A stretch of 64,000 bases of DNA. Source: Streptomyces hydrogenans. GTDB taxonomy: Bacteria > Actinomycetota > Actinomycetes > Streptomycetales > Streptomycetaceae. The stretch's first letter is position 1; the number at the start of each line of letters is the position of its first letter. The position numbers and the translations under genes were made by a program. Below are positions 1 to 10,393 of this stretch, one piece after another. Location: the NCBI RefSeq assembly GCF_014656075.1, contig NZ_BNBS01000018.1, positions 24,670 to 88,669 of the forward strand, written 5' to 3'. The notes beneath the pieces were generated by a model. The model saw only the letters and a program-made list of their open reading frames with translations. It was not told the origin of the DNA and searched no databases.

Positions 1-344
1 CTGCACGTCGACGACCACTGCCGCGGCGTCCAGCTCGTCCTCGAACACGGCCGGGCCGGCGAGGTCTACAACATCGGCGGCGGCACCGGACTGACCAACC
101 TCGCCCTCACCGAGCGGCTCCTCGGCCTCTTCGGCGCGGGCCCGGAGCGCATCGAGTACGTCGAGGACCGCAAGGGCCACGACCGCCGCTACGCCCTGGA
201 CTGGAGCAAGATCCGCGACGAGCTGGGCTACCGCCCGCGCTGGGACCTCGCCGAGGGGCTGGCCGCCACCACCCGGTGGTACGCCGAGAACCGCTCCTGG
301 TGGGAGCCGCTGCGCTCCGCCCCGGCGGACACCGTGGGCGCCTC

Positions 345-348
<4 letters not shown>
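1..348 (+). CDS. rfbB: dTDP-glucose 4,6-dehydratase, C-terminal part (5' end outside window)
   Basis: The reading frame is open from the first base to a TGA at 346-348, giving the last 115 residues of a short-chain dehydrogenase/epimerase-type sugar nucleotide dehydratase. Visible family landmarks are HVDDHCRG near the start, EVYNIGGG, the RKGHDRRYALDWSKI stretch that contacts the nucleotide, LGYRPRWDLAEGL and a YAENRSWWEPL tail, all typical of RmlB. The catalytic YxxxK and the Rossmann GxxGxxG lie upstream of the window and cannot be checked. The enzyme converts dTDP-glucose to dTDP-4-keto-6-deoxyglucose in the cytoplasm. Its stop overlaps the GTG of the following rmlA-type gene (GTGA), so the two steps of dTDP-deoxysugar supply are translationally coupled. 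Confidence 0.85.
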
Positions 349-2835
<2,487 letters not shown>

Positions 2836-2877
2836 CCCCGCCCCGGCACCCCCGCCGGGCCGAGGTCCCCCGCACCC

Positions 2878-2919
2878 GAACCCGCACCCCCGTACGTCTC
2901 CGTACGGGGGTGCGGGTTC
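2878..2919. terminator. Bidirectional terminator between guaB1 and the SGNH hydrolase
   Basis: A perfect 19-bp stem (2878-2896 with 2901-2919) closes on the tetraloop TCTC. It serves the convergent genes guaB1 (+) and the SGNH hydrolase (-). The stop codon of the minus-strand gene (2918-2920) lies inside the base of the stem. Confidence 0.88.
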
Positions 2920-3901
2920 ATGCGTACGCGCGCAGCGCGCTCGTGACCGCCCGCCCCAGCGCCGCGTGCCCCGCGTCGTTGGGGTGGAGCCCGTCCGCCA
3001 GGTGCTCGGGCCCCAGCAGGGGGCGGCCCGGCAGGACGAGGAGCCGGTCGTCGCCCGCGGCCACCAGCTCCCGCGCCGCCCGCTCCATCGCCCGCCGCAG
3101 CTCCGTGAGGGTCGCCCCCAGGACGTTGCGGGTGTGCTCGGCGGCCGGGCGCAGCACGGGGGAGACGAGGAGCAGCGGGGTCCGCGGATGCCCCCGCCGG
3201 ATCAGCCGCACATAGGACCGCACCGTGGCGTGCAGCCACTCGGGCGTGGCGGGCGCCCGGTCCCAGCAGTTGGTGCCGAACGCCAGCGTGATCAGCTCGC
3301 CCGGCAGCCGGGACAGCTGCTCCGCCAGCGGCAGTTCGCCGCGCGCCCCGCCCGCGTACCCCAGGTTCACCGGGTCGAGCCCCAGCGCCCGTCCCGCCGC
3401 CGCGGGCCAGGAGTGGGCCGGCCGGGTGGCCCACCAGCCCTCGGTGATGGAGTCGCCGAGGACCAGCCAGCGCGGCCGCGCCGCGGCGGGGGACAGCGCC
3501 CCGTCGACGGCCCGCACGCCGCGCACGACGGGCGCCTGCGCCTCCGGCAGGTGGACGGTGAACTCGCCGCCGCCCGGCGGGAGCCGGAGTCGTACCGTGG
3601 CCTCCTCCGCCGGTTCCGCGAAGACCTCCGTGACGCACCGGCCGTCCCGCCAGAGCGCGAACGCGTGCCGCAGCGCCCGCAGTTCGTCCCCGGCCGCCGG
3701 CACGGCCGCCCGGTAGCGCAGCTCCACCGCGGACGTGCCGGGCTCCGCGCGGAACTCCACCCGGACGCCGATCGGCAGCGCGGCCCGCTCCGCGATGTCC
3801 CAGGGCAGCCGTCCGAGGTCGGCGGGGTCGGCGCGGACGGGCCGGTCGCCGTCCCGCCAGGCCGTACCGCGCAGAAAGGGTTCGGGTTCCAGCCAGCTCA
3901 C
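2918..3901 (-). CDS. SGNH/GDSL hydrolase family protein
   Basis: A 327-residue protein. The start is GTG at 3901, preceded by GGAGG with 6 nt spacing; longer in-frame openings lack such a site. Residues 1-165 look like an all-beta domain (WLEPEPFLRG, IGVRVEFRAEPGTS, VTEVFAEPAEEATVRL). The rest is the SGNH esterase fold with all four blocks: LVLGDSITEGW (catalytic Ser), GYAGGARGE (Gly), FGTNCWDR (Asn) and DGLHPNDAGH (Asp and His). Proteins of this type are lipases, acetylesterases or carbohydrate deacylases; the substrate cannot be read from the sequence. No signal peptide is seen, so it is probably cytoplasmic. It is monocistronic, and its stop codon sits in the shared terminator. Confidence 0.85.
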   Translation of the reverse strand: MSWLEPEPFLRGTAWRDGDRPVRADPADLGRLPWDIAERAALPIGVRVEFRAEPGTSAVELRYRAAVPAAGDELRALRHAFALWRDGRCVTEVFAEPAEEATVRLRLPPGGGEFTVHLPEAQAPVVRGVRAVDGALSPAAARPRWLVLGDSITEGWWATRPAHSWPAAAGRALGLDPVNLGYAGGARGELPLAEQLSRLPGELITLAFGTNCWDRAPATPEWLHATVRSYVRLIRRGHPRTPLLLVSPVLRPAAEHTRNVLGATLTELRRAMERAARELVAAGDDRLLVLPGRPLLGPEHLADGLHPNDAGHAALGRAVTSALRAYA

Positions 3902-4019
3902 ACGGCACCTCCGGTCGGCCGGGTGCAGGGTGGTCCACGCGACCCGAGGAGTCAAGGCACACGCGGCGCGTCCGCCCCGCATCCGTCCTGTACCCGGATG
4001 TGTCGATTCATGCGGGGGC

Positions 4020-4077
4020 GCGCAATGTTTCCCCGTCCGGACCCGAAGTGCGCAATGATCATCCGCCGCTGCGCAAG
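4020..4077 (+). promoter_or_regulatory. Three GCGCAA boxes upstream of the permease promoter (candidate Lrp sites)
   Basis: GCGCAAT at 4020-4026, GCGCAAT at 4050-4056 and GCGCAAG at 4071-4077 are direct repeats with centre spacings of 30 and 21 bp, about three and two helical turns. The last box ends 9 bp before a -35-like TTACGG. The same box and nearly the same spacing occur before davA (6877-6937). An Lrp/AsnC regulator is encoded directly after the permease. These are inferred operators. Confidence 0.6.
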
Positions 4078-4086
4078 AACACTGCG

Positions 4087-4114
4087 TTACGGATGCGAAT
4101 CTGGACGCTAGGCT
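4087..4114 (+). promoter_or_regulatory. Candidate promoter of the permease-lrp unit
   Basis: TTACGG (4087-4092), a 16-bp spacer and TAGGCT (4109-4114), followed by about 140 nt of leader. The leader contains a small hairpin at 4140-4158 (GACCGCC-TGCTC-GGCGGTC then TT). The -35 match is only moderate, which would suit an activated promoter. Confidence 0.45.
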
Positions 4115-4256
4115 CATCCCTCGTACCAGGAGTGGCGGGGACCGCCTGCTCGGCGGTCTTCCTGCCCCCGTGGGCTGCTTCGGCATGCCCGCGCGTCCGG
4201 CACGCGTCCGTCGCGGTCCCCGTCGTACCGACAGGCAGCGATAAGGAGCCTCCGCA

Positions 4257-5720
4257 GTGCTGGATCACGGCGCAGCCCCACCGGTCGAGGACACGACCGC
4301 CCGCAAGACCACCGTCCTGACCGCCCTCACCCGCCGCAAGCCGGTGGAACGCCTGGTCGCGGAGGGTGGACAGGGCGAGGGCGGCAATCTCCGCCGCTCG
4401 CTCTCCATGTGGCAGCTGACCATGATCAGCATCGGTGCCACCCTCGGCACCGGCATCTTCGTCGTCCTCGGCGACGCCGTCCCCAAGGCGGGCCCGGCCG
4501 TCACCCTGGCCTTCGTGATCGCCGGTCTCACCGCGCTGTTCTCGGCCCTCTCGTATGCCGAGCTGGCCGGCTCCATACCGGTGGCGGGCTCCTCCTACTC
4601 GTACGCGTACGCAACGATGGGCGAACTCGTCGCCTGGGTCTGCGGCTGGTGCCTGGTCCTGGAGTACGGCGTCTCGGTCGCCGCCGTGGCCGTCGGCTGG
4701 GGCGAGTACCTCAACGAGCTGCTCGACGGCACGATCGGCGTCACCATCCCCGCGCTGCTCTCCTCGGCCCCCGGCGAGGGCGGCGTGATCAACCTGCCCG
4801 GTCTGATCGTGGTGCTCCTCGCGATGGTCTTCCTGCTCGGCGGCGCCCGCGAGTCCGCCCTGGTCAACACGATCATGGTCTTCGTGAAGATCGCCGCCCT
4901 GGTGCTCTTCTGCGCCATCGGCTTCGTCGGCTTCAAGTCCGGCAACTACGAGGACTTCATGCCGCTCGGCATGGCGGGCGTCAGCGCCGCCGGCGCCAGC
5001 CTCTTCTTCTCGTACATCGGCTTCGACGCCGCCTCCACCGCCGGCGAGGAGGCCAAGGACCCCAAGCGCGACCTCCCCCGCGCGATCATGCTCTCCCTGC
5101 TGATCGTCACGGTGCTGTACGTCCTCGTCGCCGCCGTCGCCGTCGGCGCGTGGAACTGGAAGGAGTTCGAGGGCTCCGAGGCCACCCTCGCGGCGATCAT
5201 GAACGACGTCAGCGGCCAGACCTTCTGGGGCACCCTGCTCGCCCTCGGCGCCGTCATCTCCATCGCCAGCGTCGTCCTGACCGTGCTCTACGGCCAGACC
5301 CGCGTGCTCTTCGCGATGTCCCGCGACGGCCTGGTGCCGCGCGTCTTCGCCAAGGTCAGCGGCAAGACCGGCACCCCGCGCGTGAACACGGTCATCGTCT
5401 CGCTGTTCTGCGCCGCCCTCGCCTCGGTCATCCCGCTCGGCAAGCTCGTCGACGCGACCAGCATCGGCACCCTCTTCGCCTTCGCGCTGGTCAACATCGC
5501 CGTCATCGTGCTCCGCTACACCCGCCCCGACATGCCGCGCACCTTCAAGGTGGCGCTCGGGCCGGTCTTCCCGGTGCTCGGCTTCGGCTTCTGCGTCTAC
5601 AACATGTTCAGCCTGGACACCGTGACCTGGGTCGTCTTCGGTTGCTGGATGGCGGCCGGGCTCGTGTTCTACTTCCTGTACGGCATGCGCCGCTCCCGAC
5701 TGGCATCCGAACAGAAGTGA
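4257..5720 (+). CDS. APC-superfamily amino acid permease, CAT (cationic amino acid transporter) type
   Basis: A 487-residue integral membrane protein with about 12 hydrophobic segments. The start is GTG 4257 with AAGGAG 8 nt upstream. After a charged cytoplasmic N-terminus comes the APC signature ISIGATLGTGIFVVLGDA, then AGPAVTLAFVIAGLTALFSA and YAELAGSIPVAGSSYSYAY, which form the substrate site in this family. FFSYIGFDAASTAGEEAKDP is the conserved segment of the CAT and YfnA group. It should import an amino acid with protons. The CAT-type features and the neighbouring davA-davB-like genes suggest lysine, which is an inference. It is followed after 10 bp by an Lrp/AsnC gene with a weak ribosome site, so the two are probably co-transcribed. 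Confidence 0.9.
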   Translation: MLDHGAAPPVEDTTARKTTVLTALTRRKPVERLVAEGGQGEGGNLRRSLSMWQLTMISIGATLGTGIFVVLGDAVPKAGPAVTLAFVIAGLTALFSALSYAELAGSIPVAGSSYSYAYATMGELVAWVCGWCLVLEYGVSVAAVAVGWGEYLNELLDGTIGVTIPALLSSAPGEGGVINLPGLIVVLLAMVFLLGGARESALVNTIMVFVKIAALVLFCAIGFVGFKSGNYEDFMPLGMAGVSAAGASLFFSYIGFDAASTAGEEAKDPKRDLPRAIMLSLLIVTVLYVLVAAVAVGAWNWKEFEGSEATLAAIMNDVSGQTFWGTLLALGAVISIASVVLTVLYGQTRVLFAMSRDGLVPRVFAKVSGKTGTPRVNTVIVSLFCAALASVIPLGKLVDATSIGTLFAFALVNIAVIVLRYTRPDMPRTFKVALGPVFPVLGFGFCVYNMFSLDTVTWVVFGCWMAAGLVFYFLYGMRRSRLASEQK

Positions 5721-5730
5721 TCCACCCGTA

Positions 5731-6186
5731 GTGCGACTCAACGATCTCGACGAACGCATCGTCCACGCCCTCGCGGAGGACGCCCGCCGCAGCTACGCCG
5801 ACATCGGCTCGCTCGTCGGCCTCTCCGCCCCCGCCGTGAAGCGGCGCGTGGACCGGCTCCGGGCCGAGGGCGCCATCACCGGCTTCACCGTACGGGTGGA
5901 CCCGGCGGCGCTCGGCTGGGAGACCGAGGGGTTCGTCGAGATCTTCTGCCGCCACAACACCTCGCCGGACGACATCCGGCGGGGGCTGGAGCGGTATCCG
6001 GAGGTGGTGTCCGCGTCGACCGTCACCGGTGACGCGGACGCCGTCGTCCAGGTCTTCGCCTCCGACATGCGCCACTTCGAGCGCGTCCTGGAGCGGATCG
6101 CGGGCGAGCCCTTCGTGGAGCGCACCAAGTCCGTCCTGGTGCTCTCCCCGCTGCTGCGCCGTTTCTCCTCCGGCTCGCCCGCCTGA
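5731..6186 (+). CDS. Lrp/AsnC family transcriptional regulator
   Basis: 151 residues, the usual size for the family. The start is GTG 5731 (VRLNDLDERIVHALAEDARR), 10 bp after the permease stop and without a clear ribosome-binding site, which points to coupling. Residues 1-60 are the AsnC-type helix-turn-helix (YADIGSLVGLSAPAVKRRVD). Residues 70-145 are the RAM/ligand-binding domain with VTGDADAVVQVFASDM. The family binds DNA as multimers and senses amino acids. The triple GCGCAA boxes before the permease and before davA are the obvious candidate targets, making this the likely regulator of lysine uptake and breakdown. It converges with the secreted protein gene 4 bp away. Confidence 0.9.
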   Translation: MRLNDLDERIVHALAEDARRSYADIGSLVGLSAPAVKRRVDRLRAEGAITGFTVRVDPAALGWETEGFVEIFCRHNTSPDDIRRGLERYPEVVSASTVTGDADAVVQVFASDMRHFERVLERIAGEPFVERTKSVLVLSPLLRRFSSGSPA

Positions 6187-6190
6187 CGCG

Positions 6191-6745
6191 CTACCCGGCC
6201 ATGCCGTCGTAGATCCACGGCAGCACCCGGAAGTCCCCGCCGCCCCGTACGACCTTCTCGTGCGGGGCGGCCGCGTTGCACGGCGGCACCTCGTCCGTCA
6301 GCGGGGAGGAGACCAGCCAGCTGTAGCCCAGCCGGTCGCGCTTCCCGTCGTCGTACACCGACACACCGACCCGCTTCTTCCGCAGGCCCGGCACGTCCGT
6401 CTCCTCGACGATCCCGGTGACGGTCGCCACCGGACCGCCGGTGGAGAGGCAGTCGACCCGCACGAAGGCGGTGAACTCCTCCTTCCCCACGGCGTGGCTG
6501 TACCGGAAGGTGCCGGTGGCGGCCCTCGGGTCGTTGCGGTCCGCCCAGGCCAGGTGCGCGTCGAAGGAGAAGCGGACCCTCTCCCCGGTGGCCGGGTCGC
6601 GGTCCAGCCAGGCCGCGCCGGTCAGCGCGGCCGCCTCCCGGTGCGCCCCGGCCCCCCGCCCGGCGGCGGCGGTGGCCGCGCCCGTGGCCCCGACGCCGAT
6701 CAGCACGGCGACGGCGACGGCGACGATCTTCGTACGGCGGTTCAT
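6191..6745 (-). CDS. Secreted hypothetical protein
   Basis: 184 residues; I do not recognise the family. The start is ATG 6745 with GGAAGGA about 6 nt upstream. The N-terminus MNRRTKIVAVAVAVLIGVGA is a clear signal peptide ending near ATAAAGRGAG, so the mature part of about 150 residues is exported. The mature protein is mostly beta-rich and soluble (WLDRDPATGERVRFSFDAHL, TGTFRYSHAVG, VDCLSTGGPVATVTG) and has two cysteines (VDCLS and PPCNA) that could form a disulphide. It lies inside the putative lysine module but on the opposite strand. Nothing in the sequence ties it to that pathway. Confidence 0.8.
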   Translation of the reverse strand: MNRRTKIVAVAVAVLIGVGATGAATAAAGRGAGAHREAAALTGAAWLDRDPATGERVRFSFDAHLAWADRNDPRAATGTFRYSHAVGKEEFTAFVRVDCLSTGGPVATVTGIVEETDVPGLRKKRVGVSVYDDGKRDRLGYSWLVSSPLTDEVPPCNAAAPHEKVVRGGGDFRVLPWIYDGMAG

Positions 6746-6876
6746 GGCGGTCCTTCCGGCAGGTCGATCGGACGCGTCCCACTCTTCCGCCCGGGCCCCG
6801 CCGGATCGTCGCGCCGGCGGACGATCCGGGGGTACGCCGCCGGTCGCGGAGCGCGTACGCCTCCGGTCCCACCCGC

Positions 6877-6937
6877 GCGCAACGAATCGCCGCTCAGGTC
6901 GTACATCGCGCAACGGTTCGACGGTCGGTCCGCAACG
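6877..6937 (+). promoter_or_regulatory. Three GCGCAACG boxes upstream of the davA promoter (candidate Lrp sites)
   Basis: GCGCAACG at 6877-6884, GCGCAACG at 6908-6915 and CCGCAACG at 6930-6937 are direct repeats spaced 31 and 22 bp, nearly identical to the 30 and 21 bp spacing before the permease. The six-base core of the last box ends 10 bp before a TTGTCC -35, exactly as at the permease. This suggests one regulator, most simply the Lrp protein at 5731-6186, acting on both promoters. Confidence 0.6.
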
Positions 6938-6945
6938 GTCCCGTC

Positions 6946-6975
6946 TTGTCCGGGACGAGCCCGGAACCGTACCGT
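6946..6975 (+). promoter_or_regulatory. Candidate davA promoter
   Basis: TTGTCC (6946-6951), an 18-bp spacer and TACCGT (6970-6975), placed 55 bp before the davA start. It lies immediately downstream of the three GCGCAACG boxes. Confidence 0.5.
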
Positions 6976-7030
6976 TTTGAACGTCTCCCGCAGACACCCC
7001 TCCCTCCCCTCCGCCCCCACGAGGATCAGC

Positions 7031-7837
7031 ATGCCCACGGTGCGCACCGCCCTGCTCCAGAGCTCCGGCCGGCTCGGCGACGTGACCGCCAACCTGCGGA
7101 TCCTCGACGAGGCCGCCGGCCGGGCCGCGGCCGCCGGGGCGGACGTGCTGCTCGCCCCCGAGCTGTTCCTCACCGGGTACGCCATCGGCGCCGACATCGC
7201 GCGGCTGGCCGAGCCGGCCGACGGGCCCTCCGCCCGCTCGGTCGCGGAGATCGCCGCCCGCCACGGCCTGGCCGTCGGCTACGGCTACCCGGAGCGGGAC
7301 ACCGAGCGGCACGGCGTGATCTACAACGCCGCCGCGCTCTTCGGCGCCGACGGAGCCCCGCTCGCGCACTACCGCAAGACCCACCTCTTCGGCGACTTCG
7401 AGCTGAAGTGGTTCACCCCCGGCGACGAACCCCTCGTCCAGGCCCGCGTCGGCGACCTCACCGTCGGCCTGATGATCTGCTACGACGTCGAGTTCCCCGA
7501 GAACGTCCGCGCGCAGGCGCTGGCCGGCACGGACCTCCTCCTCGTGCCGACCGCCCTCATGCACCCCGCCGAGATCGTGCCGCTGTCCGTGGTCCCGGTG
7601 CGCGCCTTCGAGAGCCAGATGTACATCGCGTACGCCAACCGCGCCGGCGCCGAGGGCGACTTCGAGTTCGTCGGCCTCTCGGTGCTCGCCGGCCCCGACG
7701 GCACCGCCCGGGCCCGGGCGGGCCGGGGCGAGGACCTGGTCCTCGGCGACGTCGACCCCGAGGCCCTGGCGGCCTCCCGCGCGGAGAACCCCTACCTCCG
7801 CGACCGCAGGCCGGGCCTGTACGGCTCCCTCGTCTGA
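7031..7837 (+). CDS. davA: Carbon-nitrogen hydrolase, DavA-like 5-aminovaleramidase
   Basis: 268 residues, start ATG 7031 with GAGGA 5 nt upstream. The nitrilase-superfamily triad is complete: Glu in LLAPELFLTGY, Lys in HYRKTHLFG and Cys in GLMICYDVEFPEN. Several stretches (ELFLTGYAIG, GYGYPERD, YRKTHLFGDFE, ICYDVEFPENVR) closely resemble Pseudomonas DavA as I remember it. DavA hydrolyses 5-aminovaleramide to 5-aminovalerate. The next gene encodes a DavB-like lysine 2-monooxygenase that would make this amide, which strongly supports the assignment. The two genes lie 61 bp apart in one direction. No davT or davD is seen nearby, so the later steps must be encoded elsewhere. An alternative is another omega-amidase activity. 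Confidence 0.8.
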   Translation: MPTVRTALLQSSGRLGDVTANLRILDEAAGRAAAAGADVLLAPELFLTGYAIGADIARLAEPADGPSARSVAEIAARHGLAVGYGYPERDTERHGVIYNAAALFGADGAPLAHYRKTHLFGDFELKWFTPGDEPLVQARVGDLTVGLMICYDVEFPENVRAQALAGTDLLLVPTALMHPAEIVPLSVVPVRAFESQMYIAYANRAGAEGDFEFVGLSVLAGPDGTARARAGRGEDLVLGDVDPEALAASRAENPYLRDRRPGLYGSLV

Positions 7838-7898
7838 GCCGCCCCCGTCCCGCCCCCTCAGCTTCCCGCCCCACCCCCGCGCAAGGAGTCCGTACCCC

Positions 7899-9599
7899 AT
7901 GACGTCCACCGTGCCCAACGCCGTCGAGCACGCCGACGAGCAGCAGCCGCCGATCACCATGTTCGGCCCGGACTTCCCCTACGCCTACGACGACTTCCTG
8001 GCCCACCCGGCCGGCCTGGGGCAGATACCCGCGACCGAGCACGGCGCCGAGGTCGCGGTCGTCGGCGGCGGCCTGTCCGGGATCATCGCCGCGTACGAGC
8101 TGATGAAGATGGGCCTCAAGCCCGTCGTCTACGAGGCGGACCAGATCGGCGGACGGCTGCGCACGGTCGGCTTCGACGGCCCGGAGACCGAGGGGCTGAC
8201 GGCGGAGATGGGCGCGATGCGCTTCCCGCCCTCCTCCACCGCCCTCCAGCACTACATCGACCTGGTCGGCCTGGAGACCACGCCGTTCCCGAACCCGCTG
8301 GCCGAGGCCACCCCCTCGACCGTCGTCGACCTCAAGGGCGAGTCGCACTACGCCGAGACCGTCGACGACCTGCCGCAGGTCTACCGCGACGTCGCCGCCG
8401 CGTGGAACAAGTGCCTGGACGAGGGCGCCGACTTCTCCGACATGAACCGCGCGATGCGCGAGCGGGACGTCCCGCGCATCCGCGAGATCTGGGCGAAGCT
8501 CGTCGAGAAGCTCGACAACCAGACCTTCTACGGCTTCCTCTGCGAGTCCGAGGCCTTCAAGTCCTTCCGGCACCGCGAGATCTTCGGCCAGGTCGGCTTC
8601 GGCACCGGCGGCTGGGACACCGACTTCCCCAACTCCATCCTGGAGATCCTCCGGGTCGTCTACACCGAGGCCGACGACCACCACCGCGGCATCGTCGGCG
8701 GCTCGCAGCAGCTGCCGCTGCGCCTGTGGGAGCGCGAGCCGGAGAAGATCCTCCACTGGGCGCAGGGCACCTCGCTGGCCTCCCTGCACGAGGGCGGGCA
8801 GCCGAAGCCGGCCGTCACCCGGCTGAACCGCACGGCGGGCAACCGGATCACCGTCACCGACGCCTCGGGCGACATCCGCACCTACCAGGCGGCGATCTTC
8901 ACCGCCCAGTCCTGGATGCTGCTCTCCAAGATCGCCTGCGACGACTCGCTCTTCCCGATCGACCACTGGACGGCGATCGAGCGCACCCACTACATGGAGT
9001 CCTCCAAGCTCTTCGTCCCCGTCGACCGGCCTTTCTGGCTGGACAAGGACGAGGAGACCGGGCGGGACGTCATGTCGATGACGCTGACCGACCGGATGAC
9101 CCGCGGCACCTACCTGCTGGACGACGGCCCGGACAAGCCGGCCACCATCTGCCTCTCGTACACGTGGTGCGACGACAGCCTGAAGTGGCTGCCGCTCTCC
9201 GCGAACGAGCGCATGGAGGTCATGCTGAAGTCGCTCGGCGAGATCTACCCGAAGGTCGACATCCGGAAGCACATCATCGGCAACCCGGTGACGGTCTCCT
9301 GGGAGAACGAGCCCTATTTCATGGGCGCCTTCAAGGCCAACCTGCCGGGCCACTACCGCTACCAGCGGCGCCTGTTCACCCACTTCATGCAGGACCGCCT
9401 CCCCGAGGACAAGCGCGGCATCTTCCTCGCCGGCGACGACATCTCGTGGACGGCCGGCTGGGCCGAGGGCGCGGTGCAGACGGCGCTCAACGCGGTGTGG
9501 GGCGTGATGCACCACTTCGGCGGCGCGACCGACGGCACCAACCCGGGCCCGGGCGACGTCTACGACGAGATCGCCCCGGTCGAGCTGCCGGAGGACTGA
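7899..9599 (+). CDS. davB: Flavin amine oxidase family protein, DavB-like L-lysine 2-monooxygenase
   Basis: 566 residues, start ATG 7899 with AAGGAG upstream. The FAD-binding dinucleotide fold is VAVVGGGLSGIIAAYELMK at about residues 52-70, followed by YEADQIGGRLRT and the amine-oxidase motif GAMRFPPSS. The overall pattern (MFGPDFPYAYDDFLAHPAG, GQVGFGTGGWDTDFPNS, MSMTLTDRMTRGTYLLDD and the tail NPGPGDVYDEIAPVEL) follows Pseudomonas DavB, which decarboxylates and oxygenates L-lysine to 5-aminovaleramide. Related enzymes include tryptophan 2-monooxygenase and L-amino acid oxidases. The adjacent DavA-like amidase and cationic amino acid permease favour lysine. Substrate choice remains an inference from remembered similarity and context. 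Confidence 0.82.
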   Translation: MTSTVPNAVEHADEQQPPITMFGPDFPYAYDDFLAHPAGLGQIPATEHGAEVAVVGGGLSGIIAAYELMKMGLKPVVYEADQIGGRLRTVGFDGPETEGLTAEMGAMRFPPSSTALQHYIDLVGLETTPFPNPLAEATPSTVVDLKGESHYAETVDDLPQVYRDVAAAWNKCLDEGADFSDMNRAMRERDVPRIREIWAKLVEKLDNQTFYGFLCESEAFKSFRHREIFGQVGFGTGGWDTDFPNSILEILRVVYTEADDHHRGIVGGSQQLPLRLWEREPEKILHWAQGTSLASLHEGGQPKPAVTRLNRTAGNRITVTDASGDIRTYQAAIFTAQSWMLLSKIACDDSLFPIDHWTAIERTHYMESSKLFVPVDRPFWLDKDEETGRDVMSMTLTDRMTRGTYLLDDGPDKPATICLSYTWCDDSLKWLPLSANERMEVMLKSLGEIYPKVDIRKHIIGNPVTVSWENEPYFMGAFKANLPGHYRYQRRLFTHFMQDRLPEDKRGIFLAGDDISWTAGWAEGAVQTALNAVWGVMHHFGGATDGTNPGPGDVYDEIAPVELPED

Positions 9600-9612
9600 G
9601 TCCGCACGGCGG

Positions 9613-10320
9613 TCAGGGCCTGGCCAGGGGCGTCAGCAGCATCCGCCCCACCAGGCCCACCGAGCGGTCGAGCCGCTCGGTGAACTCGCCCGCGATCCCG
9701 GGCAGCGCCCGCAGCTGCCACAGCGAGCGGGCGGCGAGCCAGGCCCCGTCGCGGGCCCGGTCCAGGCTCCAGCAGCCGAGCAGGTGCGTCAGCGGGTCCG
9801 CGATCTCCAGGAGGTCCGGGCCCGGCATCAGTTCCTCGCGGATGCGCTCCTCCAGGAGGACGAGGACGTCGCCGACCCGGTCGAACTCGTCCTCCAGGTC
9901 CGCCGGTGCGCACTCCAGGGTGGCGCAGGCGTCGACGACGGCGAGCGCCAGGTCGTGCCCGATGTGGGCGTTGATCCCGGCGAGCGCGAACTGCAGCGGG
10001 GTCACGCCGGGGTGGCGGCGGTAGTGGAAGAGCGGCCGCCAGCAGGCGGGCCCCGGGCGGCCCGCCGCGTGGGCGTCGACGGCGGCGAGGTAGCGCTCGG
10101 CGAAGCGCACGTCCAGGGTGGCGGCCGCCCGCCGGTCCTCGAAGGCGCCCGCCGCGATGGCGTGCCCGATCTCCTCGGTGACGGTCAGGTACACCCGGTT
10201 GAAGACGGCGACCCCGTCGGCCGGGTGCCAGCCCGCCCGCAGCGACCGCATCCGGTCCACCACGGGGTCGACCGCCACGAACTGCCCGATCCGCTCTTCC
10301 GCCCACTGGGTCTGCGCCAT
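9613..10320 (-). CDS. DUF5995 family protein
   Basis: 235 residues, start ATG 10320. Landmarks are ADGVAVFNRVYLTVTEEIG, PACWRPLFHYR and TPLQFALAGINAHIGHDL, which I recognise as the DUF5995 pattern. The protein is helical and cytoplasmic, with conserved His and Asn residues in the AGINAHIGHD helix that could bind metal. No function has been established that I know of. It converges with davB (13 bp between stops) and is separated by 73 bp from the upstream permease on the same strand, so it could be read through from that gene. Confidence 0.75.
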   Translation of the reverse strand: MAQTQWAEERIGQFVAVDPVVDRMRSLRAGWHPADGVAVFNRVYLTVTEEIGHAIAAGAFEDRRAAATLDVRFAERYLAAVDAHAAGRPGPACWRPLFHYRRHPGVTPLQFALAGINAHIGHDLALAVVDACATLECAPADLEDEFDRVGDVLVLLEERIREELMPGPDLLEIADPLTHLLGCWSLDRARDGAWLAARSLWQLRALPGIAGEFTERLDRSVGLVGRMLLTPLARP

Positions 10321-10393
10321 GGGGGCAGACTCCCAGCCGCCGGGCCCGGGAGGGAGTCCCACGGGCCCGGCTTCGCCGGAACGGGCGAATACC

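Noticed and set aside
7031..9599. Indole-3-acetamide (auxin) pathway iaaM-iaaH
   Set aside because: The amidase is of the nitrilase superfamily, not the amidase-signature family of IaaH, and the flavoprotein reads closer to DavB than to tryptophan monooxygenase.
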